From Sordariomycetes sp. S80-01Y (Eukaryota; Ascomycota; Sordariomycetes): a DNA stretch of 64,000 bases. A program made the translations under genes and the position numbers. Positions 11,009-22,179 of the stretch are shown piece by piece. A model generated the notes under the pieces. That model was not told where the DNA came from. It saw only the letters and a program-made list of their open reading frames with translations, and ran no database searches. Position 1 is the stretch's first letter. Every line of letters begins with the position of its first letter. The stretch is from NCBI GenBank assembly GCA_037042185.1, contig JAXQJY010000033.1:3162001-3226000 (forward strand), read 5' to 3'.

Positions 11009-11915
11009 CTTGTCTATGCCTTGTATTGAGGTTCAAGAGAAGAAAAGGGAGCGGAATTGAGGTTGGATGTTTTGGACTCGAGAATCGGGAAAGTCGTGAC
11101 GCAAGACGTGGGCTGGCGAGGCTCATAAGGACCCTGAATTCCGCTGCTAGCGCCCGGATTTAGGGGACTTCGGTGTATGGGCGCAACAGGAACCCGAAGT
11201 CCGCTGGTGGAAAGGGGAACCAATATGGTCTCGACGACCGCGCGTATTGCAATTCATCGTAATTAATAGATTGACGTAGGTCTATTTGTTGGTCTCCATG
11301 TACGTGTCTTCTACATTGTAGGCCCTTTGCGCGAAGATTGATGGCAAAAATGCGAGCGAGACCGGGTTTCAGGCCATCCCGGTGCTTTGTGGTATCTGAC
11401 CACCCTACACCAGAAGCATGACTGAGCACGCATCATGAGTTGAAGAGCTGGTGCAGCTTGATATTATTTCCAGGGAGTCAGACTTGATGATACATCCCAT
11501 TGAAACATTCACAAATCGGGCAAGCCAAAAATGCAGTTAAAGCCCACTTGTCAGCTGAATAAAACTCCGGGCCAACTTGCTGGGAAGTGTCACGTCTATG
11601 CCGCGTTTTCGCTCTTTCAACTTCAGATGAACTAACAAATCAACCTTGAAACAACTGCCGAAGACTACGCGAAACAGTCGCATTCGCGGTTCTCACTTCT
11701 CTCCCAACGAACCTTACATCACGCTGTCGCCGAATGCGCCCTCGGAGGTTGAGCTTTGTCCACCCACCTGCAACGACAGACATTGAGCTGACGCGACTCA
11801 CGATTCAGATTCACCAACTCGCACTCTCTCTCACACAACGAGCGCACCACCAAATGACACCTTCATTGCTCGCTCACATGACATCCCAACGCGATCACGC
11901 AGCCTCATTCTCATA
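11009..11915. promoter_or_regulatory. Divergent promoter between the lipase and REX3 genes
   Basis: There are 907 bp between two outward-facing genes. CT-rich tracts with CAACAAC-type starts just before 11916 look like a fungal transcription start zone. No gene is supported here. Confidence 0.45.
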
Positions 11916-13811
11916 ATGAGCCTCTCCCTCAAGCACATCCCCTGCCCCGCCGGCAATGCCTGCACAGCTTTCCAATGCATCTTCGGCCACGAGCGGGACA
12001 AGAAGCCTCAATCGCCTGCTTCAGCATCTCAAATCCAGGGAGAAAGCGTTAATGATCAAGGTGCTAAGGCGATCACAAAGGGTGCTGAAAATGATTCAGA
12101 TGGCGCCCAGCTGCCTCTGAATCCGAAACCGGATACTATCAGACGCCCCGTTTCACCACCTCCACTCAAACGACCTGCCTCCCGCAACCCGACCGCCTCG
12201 TCACCTCCGCAAAAGAAGTTTGCCAGGCGGGAGCACGCAAACACACCCGCTGCACCTTCGAACGGGGACAAGACAGCAGCTGCCAAGCCAGCAGGCCCCA
12301 CGGCTCAGCCAACACCATCTTCGGCTGGGAAGACCAAAGGTACCGCTGCAAAGCCAGAGAGCCTGAATCCCCGGCTGCTGAAGCACTCACCCGCTAGCCA
12401 TGAGACGCGTGTCAAGCTCCTTAGAATGCTGCATGCTGAGTATGAGCGGCTGAATAAGGAGCTGAAAGCGGACGCGAACGATGAGGAGGAGAAGCTTGTT
12501 TTCACGGGACAGGAACTCATTCAGAAGGCTTTGACGGAGGAGCAGGCGATCGCGATCGAAAAGGCTAGTGTTTACGCCAACGTCATGAAGAACAAGGTCA
12601 TGTCTTACAAACGCATGAGGGTCCCGCAGTGGAAGGAGGAGCTTCAAAGAAACCACGCCCCCAAGAAAGCGGAAACGACGGGTGTAGCGAAGCCGAAGGA
12701 GATCAAGACGGGGCTCACGCCATCACAGGAGGTTCAGATTCTACGAAAGATCCTGACACCTATCGACCATCTGGCAAATCATGGTTACGTCCCTGAAATA
12801 CCTGCCGAGGAAGCCGTGAGAAGAGCCAGAGAAGGCAAAGAGGCCGCCCAAGGCTGGGAAAAATGTGACCGCTGCATGCAGAGGTTCCAAGTTTTTCCAG
12901 GAAGAAGGTCAGAAGATGGTGCTCTGACAAGCGGAGGGACCTGCAACTTCCACTGGGGCAAAGCCTACGTCCCGTCTAAATCACCCGGAGACAGGACGAG
13001 AGTAGCGAAGAGGTACATTTGCTGCGGCGAAGCGGTGGGCGATTCGGCTGGCTGCAAGAAGAACGACTTCCACGTCTTCAAGGCCGGCGATGCGAGGACG
13101 CTCGCCGCTGTGCTCAACTTCGAGAAGACCCCCGAAAATGTGAACGTCCCAGCTGACAGAGCGGTTGGCTTTGACTGCGAGATGGCATATACCGTCTACG
13201 GGATGGAACTCATTCGTCTCACCGCGGTCTCGTGGCCCGATGGAGGGGAAATTCTTGACGTTCTGGTACAGCCCCTTGGTGAAATACTGGATCTCAACAG
13301 TCGCTATTCGGGTGTCTGGCCGGAAGACATGGCACGAGCTCAGCCGTGGACAAGCTTCGACGACTTGGTGCCAGGTAAGGTTAGCGAGCCGGAGTCAGGC
13401 AGCGAAGATGGCGAGGTCCGTAAGAAGGATATCCGCATCGTCTCATCCCCCGAGATTGCTCGCTCTTTGCTCTTCTCACTGATTGCGCCCACAACACCAC
13501 TCATCGGACACGGCCTGGAGAACGACCTCAACGCAGTTCGAATTGTCCATCCTGTCGTTGTCGACACCGCGCTTCTCTACCCGCACAAGGCCGGCCTGCC
13601 ATACCGGAACGGTCTGAAGCAGTTGATGGATTACCATCTGAACCGGAAAATCCAGCAGGAGACTGGCCCCAAGGTTGTTGGTCACGACTCAGCAGAAGAT
13701 GCCAGGGCAGCCGGGGAGCTAGCACTGCTCAAGGTCGCCAACGAGTGGTCGAAGCTGCAAAGGCAGGGCTGGAAGTTCGAGAATGGCGAGTTGGTAAAGC
13801 CTTCTGGTTAG
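11916..13811 (+). CDS. REX3: RNA exonuclease 3-type DEDDh exonuclease
   Basis: An intronless gene of 631 residues. It starts with a Cys/His motif (CPAGNACTAFQCIFGHERD) like the zinc finger of fungal Rex3. Residues 30-150 are Ser/Pro-rich and probably disordered. The exonuclease domain holds VGFDCEMAYT near residue 417, IGHGLENDLNAVR near 530 and HDSAEDARAAGELAL near 589, giving the D-E-D-D and catalytic His pattern. Rex3 trims 3' ends of stable RNAs such as RNase MRP RNA in the nucleus. An extra Cys-rich block (CDRCMQRFQVFPG through RYICCGEA) lies before the nuclease domain, which fits the family. The gene symbol is by similarity from memory. Confidence 0.88.
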   Translation: MSLSLKHIPCPAGNACTAFQCIFGHERDKKPQSPASASQIQGESVNDQGAKAITKGAENDSDGAQLPLNPKPDTIRRPVSPPPLKRPASRNPTASSPPQKKFARREHANTPAAPSNGDKTAAAKPAGPTAQPTPSSAGKTKGTAAKPESLNPRLLKHSPASHETRVKLLRMLHAEYERLNKELKADANDEEEKLVFTGQELIQKALTEEQAIAIEKASVYANVMKNKVMSYKRMRVPQWKEELQRNHAPKKAETTGVAKPKEIKTGLTPSQEVQILRKILTPIDHLANHGYVPEIPAEEAVRRAREGKEAAQGWEKCDRCMQRFQVFPGRRSEDGALTSGGTCNFHWGKAYVPSKSPGDRTRVAKRYICCGEAVGDSAGCKKNDFHVFKAGDARTLAAVLNFEKTPENVNVPADRAVGFDCEMAYTVYGMELIRLTAVSWPDGGEILDVLVQPLGEILDLNSRYSGVWPEDMARAQPWTSFDDLVPGKVSEPESGSEDGEVRKKDIRIVSSPEIARSLLFSLIAPTTPLIGHGLENDLNAVRIVHPVVVDTALLYPHKAGLPYRNGLKQLMDYHLNRKIQQETGPKVVGHDSAEDARAAGELALLKVANEWSKLQRQGWKFENGELVKPSG

Positions 13812-14062
13812 CTATAATGGCTTATGAGGCACGTAGAGGGCGGAGGCGTTAGGCATTGATCAGGGCAGCATATGGGCGGCGCCAGGGTATGTTATCGGCA
13901 CATAGCACAAATCTTAAGCTATCGAAATTTCATGATCCAGGATGGACTCGTAGTAAGAGATGTGGTTCTTGTTCGTGAGGTGGTGATTACATGGTCTGTC
14001 TCGGACCAAATATCTAAAAGTACAGTCCTTCTGATATGGATACAAATCAATAAGCCTCCCGC

Positions 14063-14954
14063 TTACGCCCTTCCAACCGACAAAAGATACTGTCCACCCT
14101 GCTTGTTGCTGCCGCCGGGCAGATAAGCGACGTTGGGGTTGCTCGCCAACGTCTGCGCAATCTCTCTACTCGCCTCAATCTTTCTGATCTGGATCAAGCC
14201 GTCACCACTCTTGCTAACGGCCTTGCTGATCGTGTCCGCGCTCTCAGCCTCACCCTCAGCACGGATGACGTTTGCCTGGCGTTCCTGCTCAGCCTTCTCG
14301 ACAATGAAGCGTGCGCGCTCCGCATCCTGCTGGGCGATCTGCTTCTGCTCGACGGCCTTGGTGAACTCGCGGCCGAAGGTCATGTGTGTGATGGAGACGT
14401 CCTCAAGGGCGATGTTGAACTCAGCGGCGCGAAGGGTGAGGTCGTTGCGGATGCGCTGTGAGACGGCCTCACGCTGGGTGATCAACTCGGCGGCGTCGAA
14501 CTGGGCGACGATGGCTTTGAGGACTTCGTTACCGATGGAGGGAAGTACACGCTCGTCATAATCGGGGCCGAGGTTCTGTAACGGTCAGCAAGTCGAAGCT
14601 CAACGACGGGACTTGATCACAAACCTGGTAAATTGTAGGCAGAGCCTGGACGTTGGGACGGTGCAGCACACGCAGGGTCAGGCTGACCATCTGCAAGTCC
14701 TTGGAACCCGTCGTGGTGGAGATACTCCTCGGCTTTGTTCGCACATCAAAGATGATGCTCCTCTGCAGCCACGGAATCAAGAAATGCGTGCCCTCGTTGA
14801 TCACACCCTCCTTGACACCACTCACCCTGTCAAAGATGACGGCACGAGTACCACCCTTGACGTCGAAGATGGCCGACGAAGCGAGCGCACCGCCGACGGC
14901 GATGGGGACCGCCATGCGGTACGCCAGATTGAGAGCCCGAGCAGCTCCCGCCAT
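14063..14954 (-). CDS. PHB1: Prohibitin-1
   Basis: Exons 14954-14625 and 14575-14063 give 280 residues, matching prohibitin-1 length. The N-terminal hydrophobic segment (about 13-30) anchors it in the mitochondrial inner membrane. The SPFH/band-7 domain follows (FDVKGGTRAVIFDRVSGV, EGTHFLIPWLQRSIIFDVRT). A coiled coil with EKAEQERQANVIRAEGEAES follows, then the C-terminal NVAYLPGGS. It forms the ring complex with Phb2 that scaffolds the inner membrane and modulates m-AAA protease. The intron is 49 bp. It is divergent from QCR8, with 252 bp between the starts. Confidence 0.96.
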
Positions 14955-15206
14955 GATGAAGAAATTGTCGAAAGATGGGATATGGCGATGGAGGGAAGCT
15001 TCGGAGTTCTTGCGTCCGTCTGGTTGATGCGTAGCAGCTCTGCAGCTCCGAGTCGTTGACGAAGTGGAGTTCTGCTGGTCGGGCGGATAAACCCCGGCTG
15101 GGCAGTCAAGGTTTCCTCAGGCCAACCGACCTTGCCCGAAAGATTCCAGCGCTCCGTCACGACTTAACCTCAGTACCTCACAAGACCCCCCAACAATACC
15201 GCCAAA
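14955..15206. promoter_or_regulatory. Short divergent promoter of PHB1 and QCR8
   Basis: Only 252 bp separate the start codons of two outward-facing genes for mitochondrial inner-membrane proteins. Shared control is plausible but inferred. No TATA box is clear. Confidence 0.5.
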
Positions 15207-15911
15207 ATGAGACCGACTCAAATCCGCATGGGTGGTGGCGAGCCCAACCCCAAGATTGGAAAGTAAGTACGATCCTAAGGGCACCCGACGGCGTAGTGGG
15301 AGACTGCGGGCTTTGCGAGCTTGGTCACCACTTTGCATCGGGTCGTTTCTCGGTGCCTGGGATAGCTTCGCTAACAGTCAATTAGGTACATCGGTGACTG
15401 GGGAACCATCGGTGAGTCGAAGACCTGAGCTATTTGGTGGTGGGATCACAAATGCGACACGGGGCAAGGATGGGCCGGAATCAAGCGACGCGCGAAACCG
15501 AACGATCAATCCGACGACAGCCTTGCCCAATGACCGCCGACCCGATCTCGAACTCCTCAAATGGCCTAGAAACCTACAGTGACAATGGCTGACTGGATCA
15601 GGTGGTGCCAACAAGCAGAAGGGCATTGTGCAATGGGGTCTCTCCGCCAACCGACAGAACCCCATGGCCGGCGTCGCCCATGATGCTGTCTTCAACGTTT
15701 TCCGCCGCACCAAGTCGCAGATCTTCTACTGGTTGCCAGCTGCCATCGGCGGCTACTACCTGATGGACTGGGCTATCCACCGGTAGGTTCCTACATCTTG
15801 GACCCATGCTCGAAAGATGGGCCAATGGGATCACCGGAATTGCTAACACGAAGTAGCAACGAGTACCTTAACTCCAAGGCTGGACGCGCTGAGTTTGCCG
15901 ATGAGGAATAG
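15207..15911 (+). CDS. QCR8: Cytochrome b-c1 complex subunit 8
   Basis: Exons 15207-15262, 15386-15411, 15602-15782 and 15857-15911 give 105 residues. The product reads PNPKIGKYIGDWGTIGG, QKGIVQWGLSANRQNPMAG, then VFRRTKSQIFYWLPAAIGGY with a single membrane helix, and ends NEYLNSKAGRAEFADEE. This is the small ubiquinone-binding subunit of respiratory complex III (yeast Qcr8, mammalian UQCRQ) in the inner membrane. The 26-nt second exon is noteworthy, and the reading frame is kept across all three GT-AG introns. Confidence 0.94.
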
Positions 15912-16692
15912 AGGACAGGCGATAACGAGGGGCTTGTGATATTGTTGGATTAGGGAAGACGTCTGAGGACCCCTTGTACATCATTACCTAGACTGGGTCG
16001 ACAGATTCTTGCTGGCCAATTGATCTCCTTTGTCAAACAATGACTATTCTCAGATCTTCCGGGCGGACTCCGAGTACAACTATTCGTAGGTAGGCACCGA
16101 CGAGACTGCCTCCTGCTCAGTCAAGTGCCAGCGAAGTCCTCGCTTGTGGGCTGTACCGGCATTTATGTCCTTAACCGAAACACGCACTGAACAAGTGAAT
16201 CAACACTGGACTGGGCACTATAGCAATTCTGTTACAGGAAGGCCTGAGATGAAACCCCTCGTAATTGTGCACCAAACCGCTGGGCTGGCGACATTTGCAG
16301 CCCGCAGGTCATGCGCTTGTCGACGACCTTGCTGGACATAGAACAGATTCAAGAACAATTGCTGGTGAATTGGATGGGATCTCTAATTTATACCTCAAGG
16401 GGCATTCTACAGAGTAAAATGAATCTCAGAAAAGTAGACGCCGCTGAAATGACGGATGTGAACTTTGTCGCTCTTGAGAAGTTGTCACGTGATGTTGGCG
16501 ACACCGAATTTTTCGTCGGCGACCCTCCGCCGGCGCCGCCCAAAAAAAAAAGTTGGCGCACCGACCTCAACACCAACAAGCCGACAACATCAAGCCTATC
16601 CCGCCCTCGGCTCACTCGTCCTTTATTTCCCTCACGTCGGCCTACATTTTGTAAAGTCAATTGACCGACTTTTCCCAACCAAAGCTGCAACA
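15912..16692. other. Intergenic, 780 bp: promoter of NHP2
   Basis: It holds the QCR8 3' region and the NHP2 upstream region. A run of nine A (about 16542-16550) lies 140 bp before NHP2. No gene is supported. Confidence 0.4.
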
Positions 16693-17472
16693 ATGGCCGC
16701 CGAAAAGCCCGATAAGAAGGAGAAGAAGGACAAGAAGCGCAGCGACGAGTCCGGCGTAGCCAAGGCCAAGAAGGACAAGAAAGACAAGAAGGAGAAGAAG
16801 GACAAGCTCGCCGCCGCCGCGGAAGAGCAGCTTCAGAACGATGCAGCCAAGACTGCTCCCGCCGTGAAGAAGGCCGTGGCAGAGGATGAGGATGATTCCG
16901 ATATCGAGGTCGAGACGCCCGAGGTGCCGCTCGAGAGGACCGTCGTTCCCTTCGCCGTGCCCATCGCAGACGACAAGGGCACCAAGAAGGTTTACAAGAC
17001 GATCCGGAAGTGTAAGCCGTCCCCAGTGGATGTTGAATGGAAAGTGTAGCTGACTGGAAATGTAGCGGCCAAGGCCAACACCCTCAAGCGCGGTGTCAAG
17101 GAAGTCGTCAAGACTCTTCGCAAGTCAGCCGCGTCCGCGCCGAACAACACATCGTTCCCCGGCATCGTCATCATCGCGGGCGACATCTCGCCCGCCGACG
17201 TGATCAGCCACATCCCCGTGCTCTGCGAGGACCACAACGTGCCCTTCATGTTCGTCAGCTCGCGCGCCGAGCTGGGTGCTGCCGCCAAGACGAAGCGCCC
17301 GACGAGCGTGGTCATGATCATGGAGAAGAGGGACGGGAAGAAGGCCGCCAAGAGCGAGGAAAAGGAGGACGACGGCGAGGACTTCGGCGAGGCCTATCAG
17401 AGCCTGGCAAAGTATGTGCAGAAGGAGCTGAGCAAGCAGGCCTTCTGGGCCAAGGGCGAGTCGAAAGCATAA
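16693..17472 (+). CDS. NHP2: H/ACA snoRNP protein Nhp2
   Basis: Exons 16693-17011 and 17066-17472 give 241 residues. The first 50 residues are almost all Lys, Asp and Glu repeats, followed by an acidic patch. The L7Ae/L30e RNA-binding domain follows: KANTLKRGVKEVVKTLRK, FPGIVIIAGDISPADVISH, IPVLCEDHNVPFMFVSS and LGAAAKTKRPTSVVMI. The splice at T|gtaagc makes KSAKANTLKRG, which fits the family. Nhp2 binds kink-turns in H/ACA guide RNAs for pseudouridylation in the nucleolus and in telomerase. The lysine-rich N-tail is longer than in yeast. Confidence 0.94.
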
Positions 17473-17946
17473 ACTGAGATCGACGGGAAACGCTGGATGA
17501 GGATGGGTTGGATGTGTGTGCTCTGGCTGGATGTACTATACCAGAGGGTTGGCCTACGGCTCTTGGGAAGGCGTTTGGTGTTCGAACTATGATACAATTC
17601 AAGGACTTGCGTATTGACCACCGATACTGTGATTCCATCCTGCCAATTTCCTCACGTCGTATTGGCGTGAACCGGTTCTTTTTAAAGTTCAGTAAGTGGC
17701 GAGCTACGTTCCGATGTAGTATTCCCTAATCTCCCGGCAGAACGGACAATCACATCACTTTGGCAGAGGCCATGAAATTGTGTTGCAATAATACAATTAA
17801 GAGTCGTCGATGACGGTATTTAGGTACACAGGCTAAGAGACTATTGTTCGTCGAGGTGTGGTTCCAGCCCCTGGTTTGGCTTCGTTCGCAACTCCTCTAC
17901 CAACGCCAAATCATCTCACTCCTCCAACCAGCACGCCGCGGTGCAT
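17473..17946. other. Intergenic between convergent genes, 474 bp
   Basis: This is the 3' region shared by NHP2 and the small membrane protein gene. No gene is seen. Confidence 0.4.
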
Positions 17947-18572
17947 TTAGTCGAAGGGGTTGGTCCTGGTGCCCCACCAGGTCATGAACATGCTCAGTCC
18001 AACCGTCTCGAAGATCTTGGCGGCAAAGCTGACACCGACGGTGTCGAGAGGCCTCCTCTCGCTGAAGACCTGCACCAGGAAGCCGGGAGCGGCGGTGGCG
18101 GCGAAGACGAGGCCGCCGAGGTAGGCAGCGCCCTTGTAGCTCAGGGTGCCGGTGGCGTTGATCAAGGCGCCGACACCGTAGGCCTGCAGGGCAGAGCCGA
18201 CGAGGGTGGTGCCCCAGGCGACGGCGGCGGACGAGGCCTCCTTGGACTTGACAAACTCCTCCTTGGTGTTGGCGGCCTTGGCGCGGTTGTAGGTCTGGCC
18301 GAAGAGGGGAGAGAGGACGGCGAGCTCAACGCCGTGGTTGAAGAAGGTGCCGAGGGCAATAGCCGAGGGCTTGACGGGGGGAAGGTCTTATAAAGTCAGC
18401 TCAGCTCACTCTCACGCTCACGCTCACTCAATGGAATACCCCATTCTCATCCTACGACTGATGGGAAGATGCCGAGCTCAGGGTGTTGTGTGTGCCACAG
18501 CGACGCCTCAATGCTTATCGAGGTGGATACGCAGATCTGCGGGGAAGGGGGGCTCTTACAGTGCAGGCTCAT
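17947..18572 (-). CDS. Small integral membrane protein, about 150 residues
   Basis: Exon 1 is only 13 nt (18572-18560). A 173-bp intron joins it to 18386-17947. The splice gives MSLHYLPPVKPSAIALGTFF, continuing FNHGVELAVLSPLFGQTYNR. Four hydrophobic segments (around SSAAVAWGTTLVGSALQAYG, YLGGLVFAATAAPGFLV and AKIFETVGLSMFMTWWG) suggest a polytopic membrane protein of the small DUF1761-like kind. That family name is tentative. An upstream ATG at 18731 opens an eight-codon frame before a possible GTGTGAGT donor, so a 5' UTR exon may exist. The function is not known. Confidence 0.72.
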
Positions 18573-19414
18573 GATGGCGGTTAAGGTGTAGCTTGTGTGG
18601 GTGAAGCTGGTGACGATGTCGATGCAATTGAAGGGAAAGCGTTCGACTTTTTCTGAAAATGATGACGAAGAAGGGACTGAGCACCAGCTCGAGTATTTGT
18701 ACTCACACACCAGAGCGGATCTCGATCGTCATGGTTTCACCAGCTTGGTTTGGCGGCTGGTCTAGAGCTCCCTCATGGTGATGTCATGGGCTGGTTGGCG
18801 CCGGATCTGGTGAAGTTCCAGGTCATGTGCACGGCCCAACGGGGAGGAAGACGCAGCGAGACGCAGAACCAAGTTTTGGAGGGCGATCGGGGGGAGAAGC
18901 TCCTGCTGAACAGTGGGTCCTTTCGATAGCTTGGGGGACGGCTTGAGCTTGTTGCTGGATCCGGACCCTCCCTTGCCAGTCAATGCCAGCGTCTCTTTGG
19001 TGCTGACCATCGTATTGCCGCGGCTGTTGTGCAATTGCATGTTTAATTACCGCGACAAAACCGACTTAGGTACCTGATTACTTGCTGAGACGTCATTGCT
19101 GGGGCTCTTCCGATGCACACCCACTCAACCATGGCTGTGCCTGGCAGGACGGAGGGGACAAGGTCAAGCATGCCTGTAGATAGTGATGATGGATGGACCC
19201 TGATTTTACAAGTTTCTCGAGATGGAATGTGGAAGCATTGCCCGTCCAACCTCTGGCACAACATCTGAACTGTCACGCATCGCAACCGTCGCTGAACACA
19301 TATATTCCATCACCGCTAGCATTCCATTCCCAGTCACCCCTTGCCAAAACCACACATAAACTCCTGTTCCCGGTATTTACATCGACCGACGCGGTTGAAC
19401 CATCAGCCCTCGGC
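18573..19414. other. Intergenic, 840 bp
   Basis: This is the upstream region of the small membrane protein gene and the 3' side of the NEM1-type gene. A 92-codon minus-strand frame at 18762-19040 has no coding-like features. I see no RNA gene. Confidence 0.4.
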
Positions 19415-20909
19415 TCACGCCGAGCTCTGGCCCTCCTCGCCCCCGCGTAATGCTAGCAATGACCGAACATCGTGCACGTACTGAAGGCCTTCGAGCAGCG
19501 GGATCAGATGCATCAGATCGTAATCGGTTGGGTCACTGATCCACCCTTGTATCGGTATCGCATTGTCTGGGGATGTTAGCCGACGCCTGTAGACTCCTCT
19601 TCGGAGACGCACCTTCATGGAACAGGTAGCTCAGCGGGCTATTGTCCAGTATCATCACTGTGCTCAGATCGGGCTCCACTTGCGAGAGGTCCTTGATGTA
19701 GGCGCCCTGCCTAAAGGTGCAGTGCTGGCGGTAGTACCGTGCTGAGAAGAACTTCTTCTCAGACTCCAACCAGTCGATCACTGGGTCCGCATACTCCTGA
19801 ACGGAAGCAGTGAAGACCACCAGGTTAAACCACTTGACCACGCGCCGCAAGAACTCGTCACAATACGGCCGCTTGTTGACCCAGTACAAGATCGGGTGTT
19901 GCGGACTGTTCGCGCTCATGCCCAGGGATGTCGGGTTAAGGCGCACCTCAACCATATGGCCCGTGCTCATCCTGCCCCCCTTAGACATGCTGTGTATCAA
20001 GGTCTCGTCCAAGTCGAGAATCAGGGTCTTGGTGGGCTTCCGTGGGGGTTCGATGTTCAGGTACGAGGGCTGTCGGCGGGGTATCAGCGGGCGGGGAGGC
20101 GCGGGAGCCCGAGGATACTTTGTCAGGGCGGCAACTGGAGAGGTAGGAGACTTGATGTGCGCAGCCAGTTCCTCGCCGCCGAGCTCTCCAGCCTTTGTGC
20201 GCGTCGCCGCAGATTGGGTCTTGCGGTGCCGCCGTTTCTCGAGACCTTCGTCATTGTTGAGTTTAATCCGTATAGACTTCTTCGAGGGGTTGATTTCCTC
20301 TGTAGATCTCGATCTTGTATGTCTCCGCGATTTCGGCCTCACGTCGTCGGATTCGGACTCGGAGGATACAGCGGTGGAAGAGGATATTGACTGATGCCGA
20401 AGAGGGTCGGATGGATCCAAGTGTCCGTCATGCCCTGTGGAGTATCCGCGCGCCTTTTTCGCCTTGATGGCTTGACGACCACCAAATGCCCTCTTGATCT
20501 GGGACCATGGCGCCCAGTTTCCGTCTGCGTCGCAGAAGCATGCAATCAGGTAGACGCCGGGCGAGGCCAGGGTCACGAATACCCAGCGAATCGAACCGAT
20601 TACACTCGACACGAAATCCCGGGGAAGTGTATGCCACCACCGTGATCGCCGGCTGCCTTCCTTATTCTCCGGGAGCAGCGGCGTTGTCTCCTCGTCAAAG
20701 CTCCGCTTCTCGTCATAGCGTGTTTCGGTGGATGTGTGCGGATAGGAATCCATCTCGTCTACGTTCGATGGTGCTGCGGATGTTTCGGTCGTCTTTTCGT
20801 CTTCGTCCTGGGAGATGCCCAGACCAATGTGGCTCAAGCTGTTCGATCGCGATGGTGTCGGTGTCGAGGATGGTGTTACACGAGAGGTGATGATGTTGAG
20901 GGAGTTCAT
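19415..20909 (-). CDS. NEM1: Nem1-type CTD-like phosphatase
   Basis: Exons 20909-19613 and 19566-19415 give 482 residues. The N-terminal 90 residues are Ser/Thr-rich. A hydrophobic segment (VFVTLASPGVYLIACF, about 110-125) can anchor it in the nuclear envelope/ER. A long basic and Ser-rich linker follows. The HAD phosphatase domain begins at KTLILDLDETLIHS, with catalytic D299 and D301. It continues with VNKRPYCDEFLRRV, NLVVFTASVQEYADPV and MILDNSPLSYLFHEDNAIP, the last restored by the splice. Nem1 with Spo7 dephosphorylates the lipin Pah1 to control phospholipid and triacylglycerol synthesis. Confidence 0.92.
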
Positions 20910-22179
20910 CGTCAGAGGCGAGCGAACGCCATGAGCAGTAACCAGGAGAAGGTATCTATTTTAAAGAGGTAGTCGCTGGGCGATATAGAGCAGTGCTGGG
21001 GCCTTTGAAACGGGTTGTCGGCGTTGAGGGTTGGAATAGGTCCTCCGTCGCGTTGTCAAGGGGTAAACGAGTGTCGGGACAGCGACAACGGTTGTCAATC
21101 GCAGTCGACAGGGTTGAAACAAGCCGCTCGGAGCGAGATTCAAAATGCAAGATCCATACAGAATTTGTACTGATTTATTGTGCCCAGTACGGATGCTGGA
21201 TGCACCGTCGAGATGCGATTTCCGGAAGTCGTCAACCGCTCTGTCGGTGGTTTGTTGGGACAAGGCGGACGTCGAGTCGCAGTGGGCGTGAAGGCTTCGG
21301 TGCGAATGAGGGGAACCGAGTGACTATCGACCAAACAGGCCGGTGAGAGATAGCCAGTGGCAGGAGGAGACGAAGGTCGTGGAGGGTGGCGGAGGAGTGG
21401 CCTGGGAGTATCGTTGGAGGTCCTGGGGGATGGAGGGCAAAGGGTGAGAGACGACGGGTTCACGTGTTTGGAGAGCCGTTGAGGCCGGTGCGCGATTGGC
21501 CGCAGCCACTACAAATGCACTGCGCTGCACTGCAACTGCGACAGTCGCCCTACGTAATGCCGCTTAGGCTGCTCCGGGCCTCGCCTTCTGGGTCTTTCAC
21601 CCCACCCGCAGTGGTCTTATCCTCGGAGCTTTTCAACGTTTTGGGACATCAACTCGTCCTCTATCGTCCCCTTTGTGTACCAACAACATGAACGTAGACT
21701 GACACCATGCGCAACAATTGCTCGTAGGTTTTGTTTTGGAAGAGCCACAGGTCCTTATCATGAAGGTTATACAAACTACAGCGTAACCTGCTACAAGTGC
21801 CAGGCACAATCCGCCGAAGAAGCGAGCCTCCCCGCTATCGACCTCGGCTTGTGTACGAGAAGACTCAGCAAGTCAACACTAGATAGGTTCTATATCACAC
21901 CTAGGAAGCAAGCATGTTTAGAAAGCTTTGTGCTTCGAGAGTTTTCAAAGGCGACGGCGGCCAATCTACAGTTCCTAACTAATTGAGTACCAGGCGTTCA
22001 CATCCTTGCTGTTCGCACGTGACAGCCAGGACTGAAGCAGCGGATCTAACATCGTGCAGTCTGACCTCAGCATCTGCTGCAGCCAATCCTTACTGATACA
22101 TGGGCGACCAGTTCGCCTTTGATAATGCGAAGAGCAATACTACATGGCCCGACACGACCCTTGAACACAGTCATTGAAA
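20910..22179. promoter_or_regulatory. Long divergent intergenic region, 1.27 kb
   Basis: It separates the NEM1-type gene from the regulator gene. Several short frames overlap on both strands without family features. The boundary also marks a shift from housekeeping genes to an accessory block. No tRNA or 5S rRNA was recognised. Confidence 0.4.
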
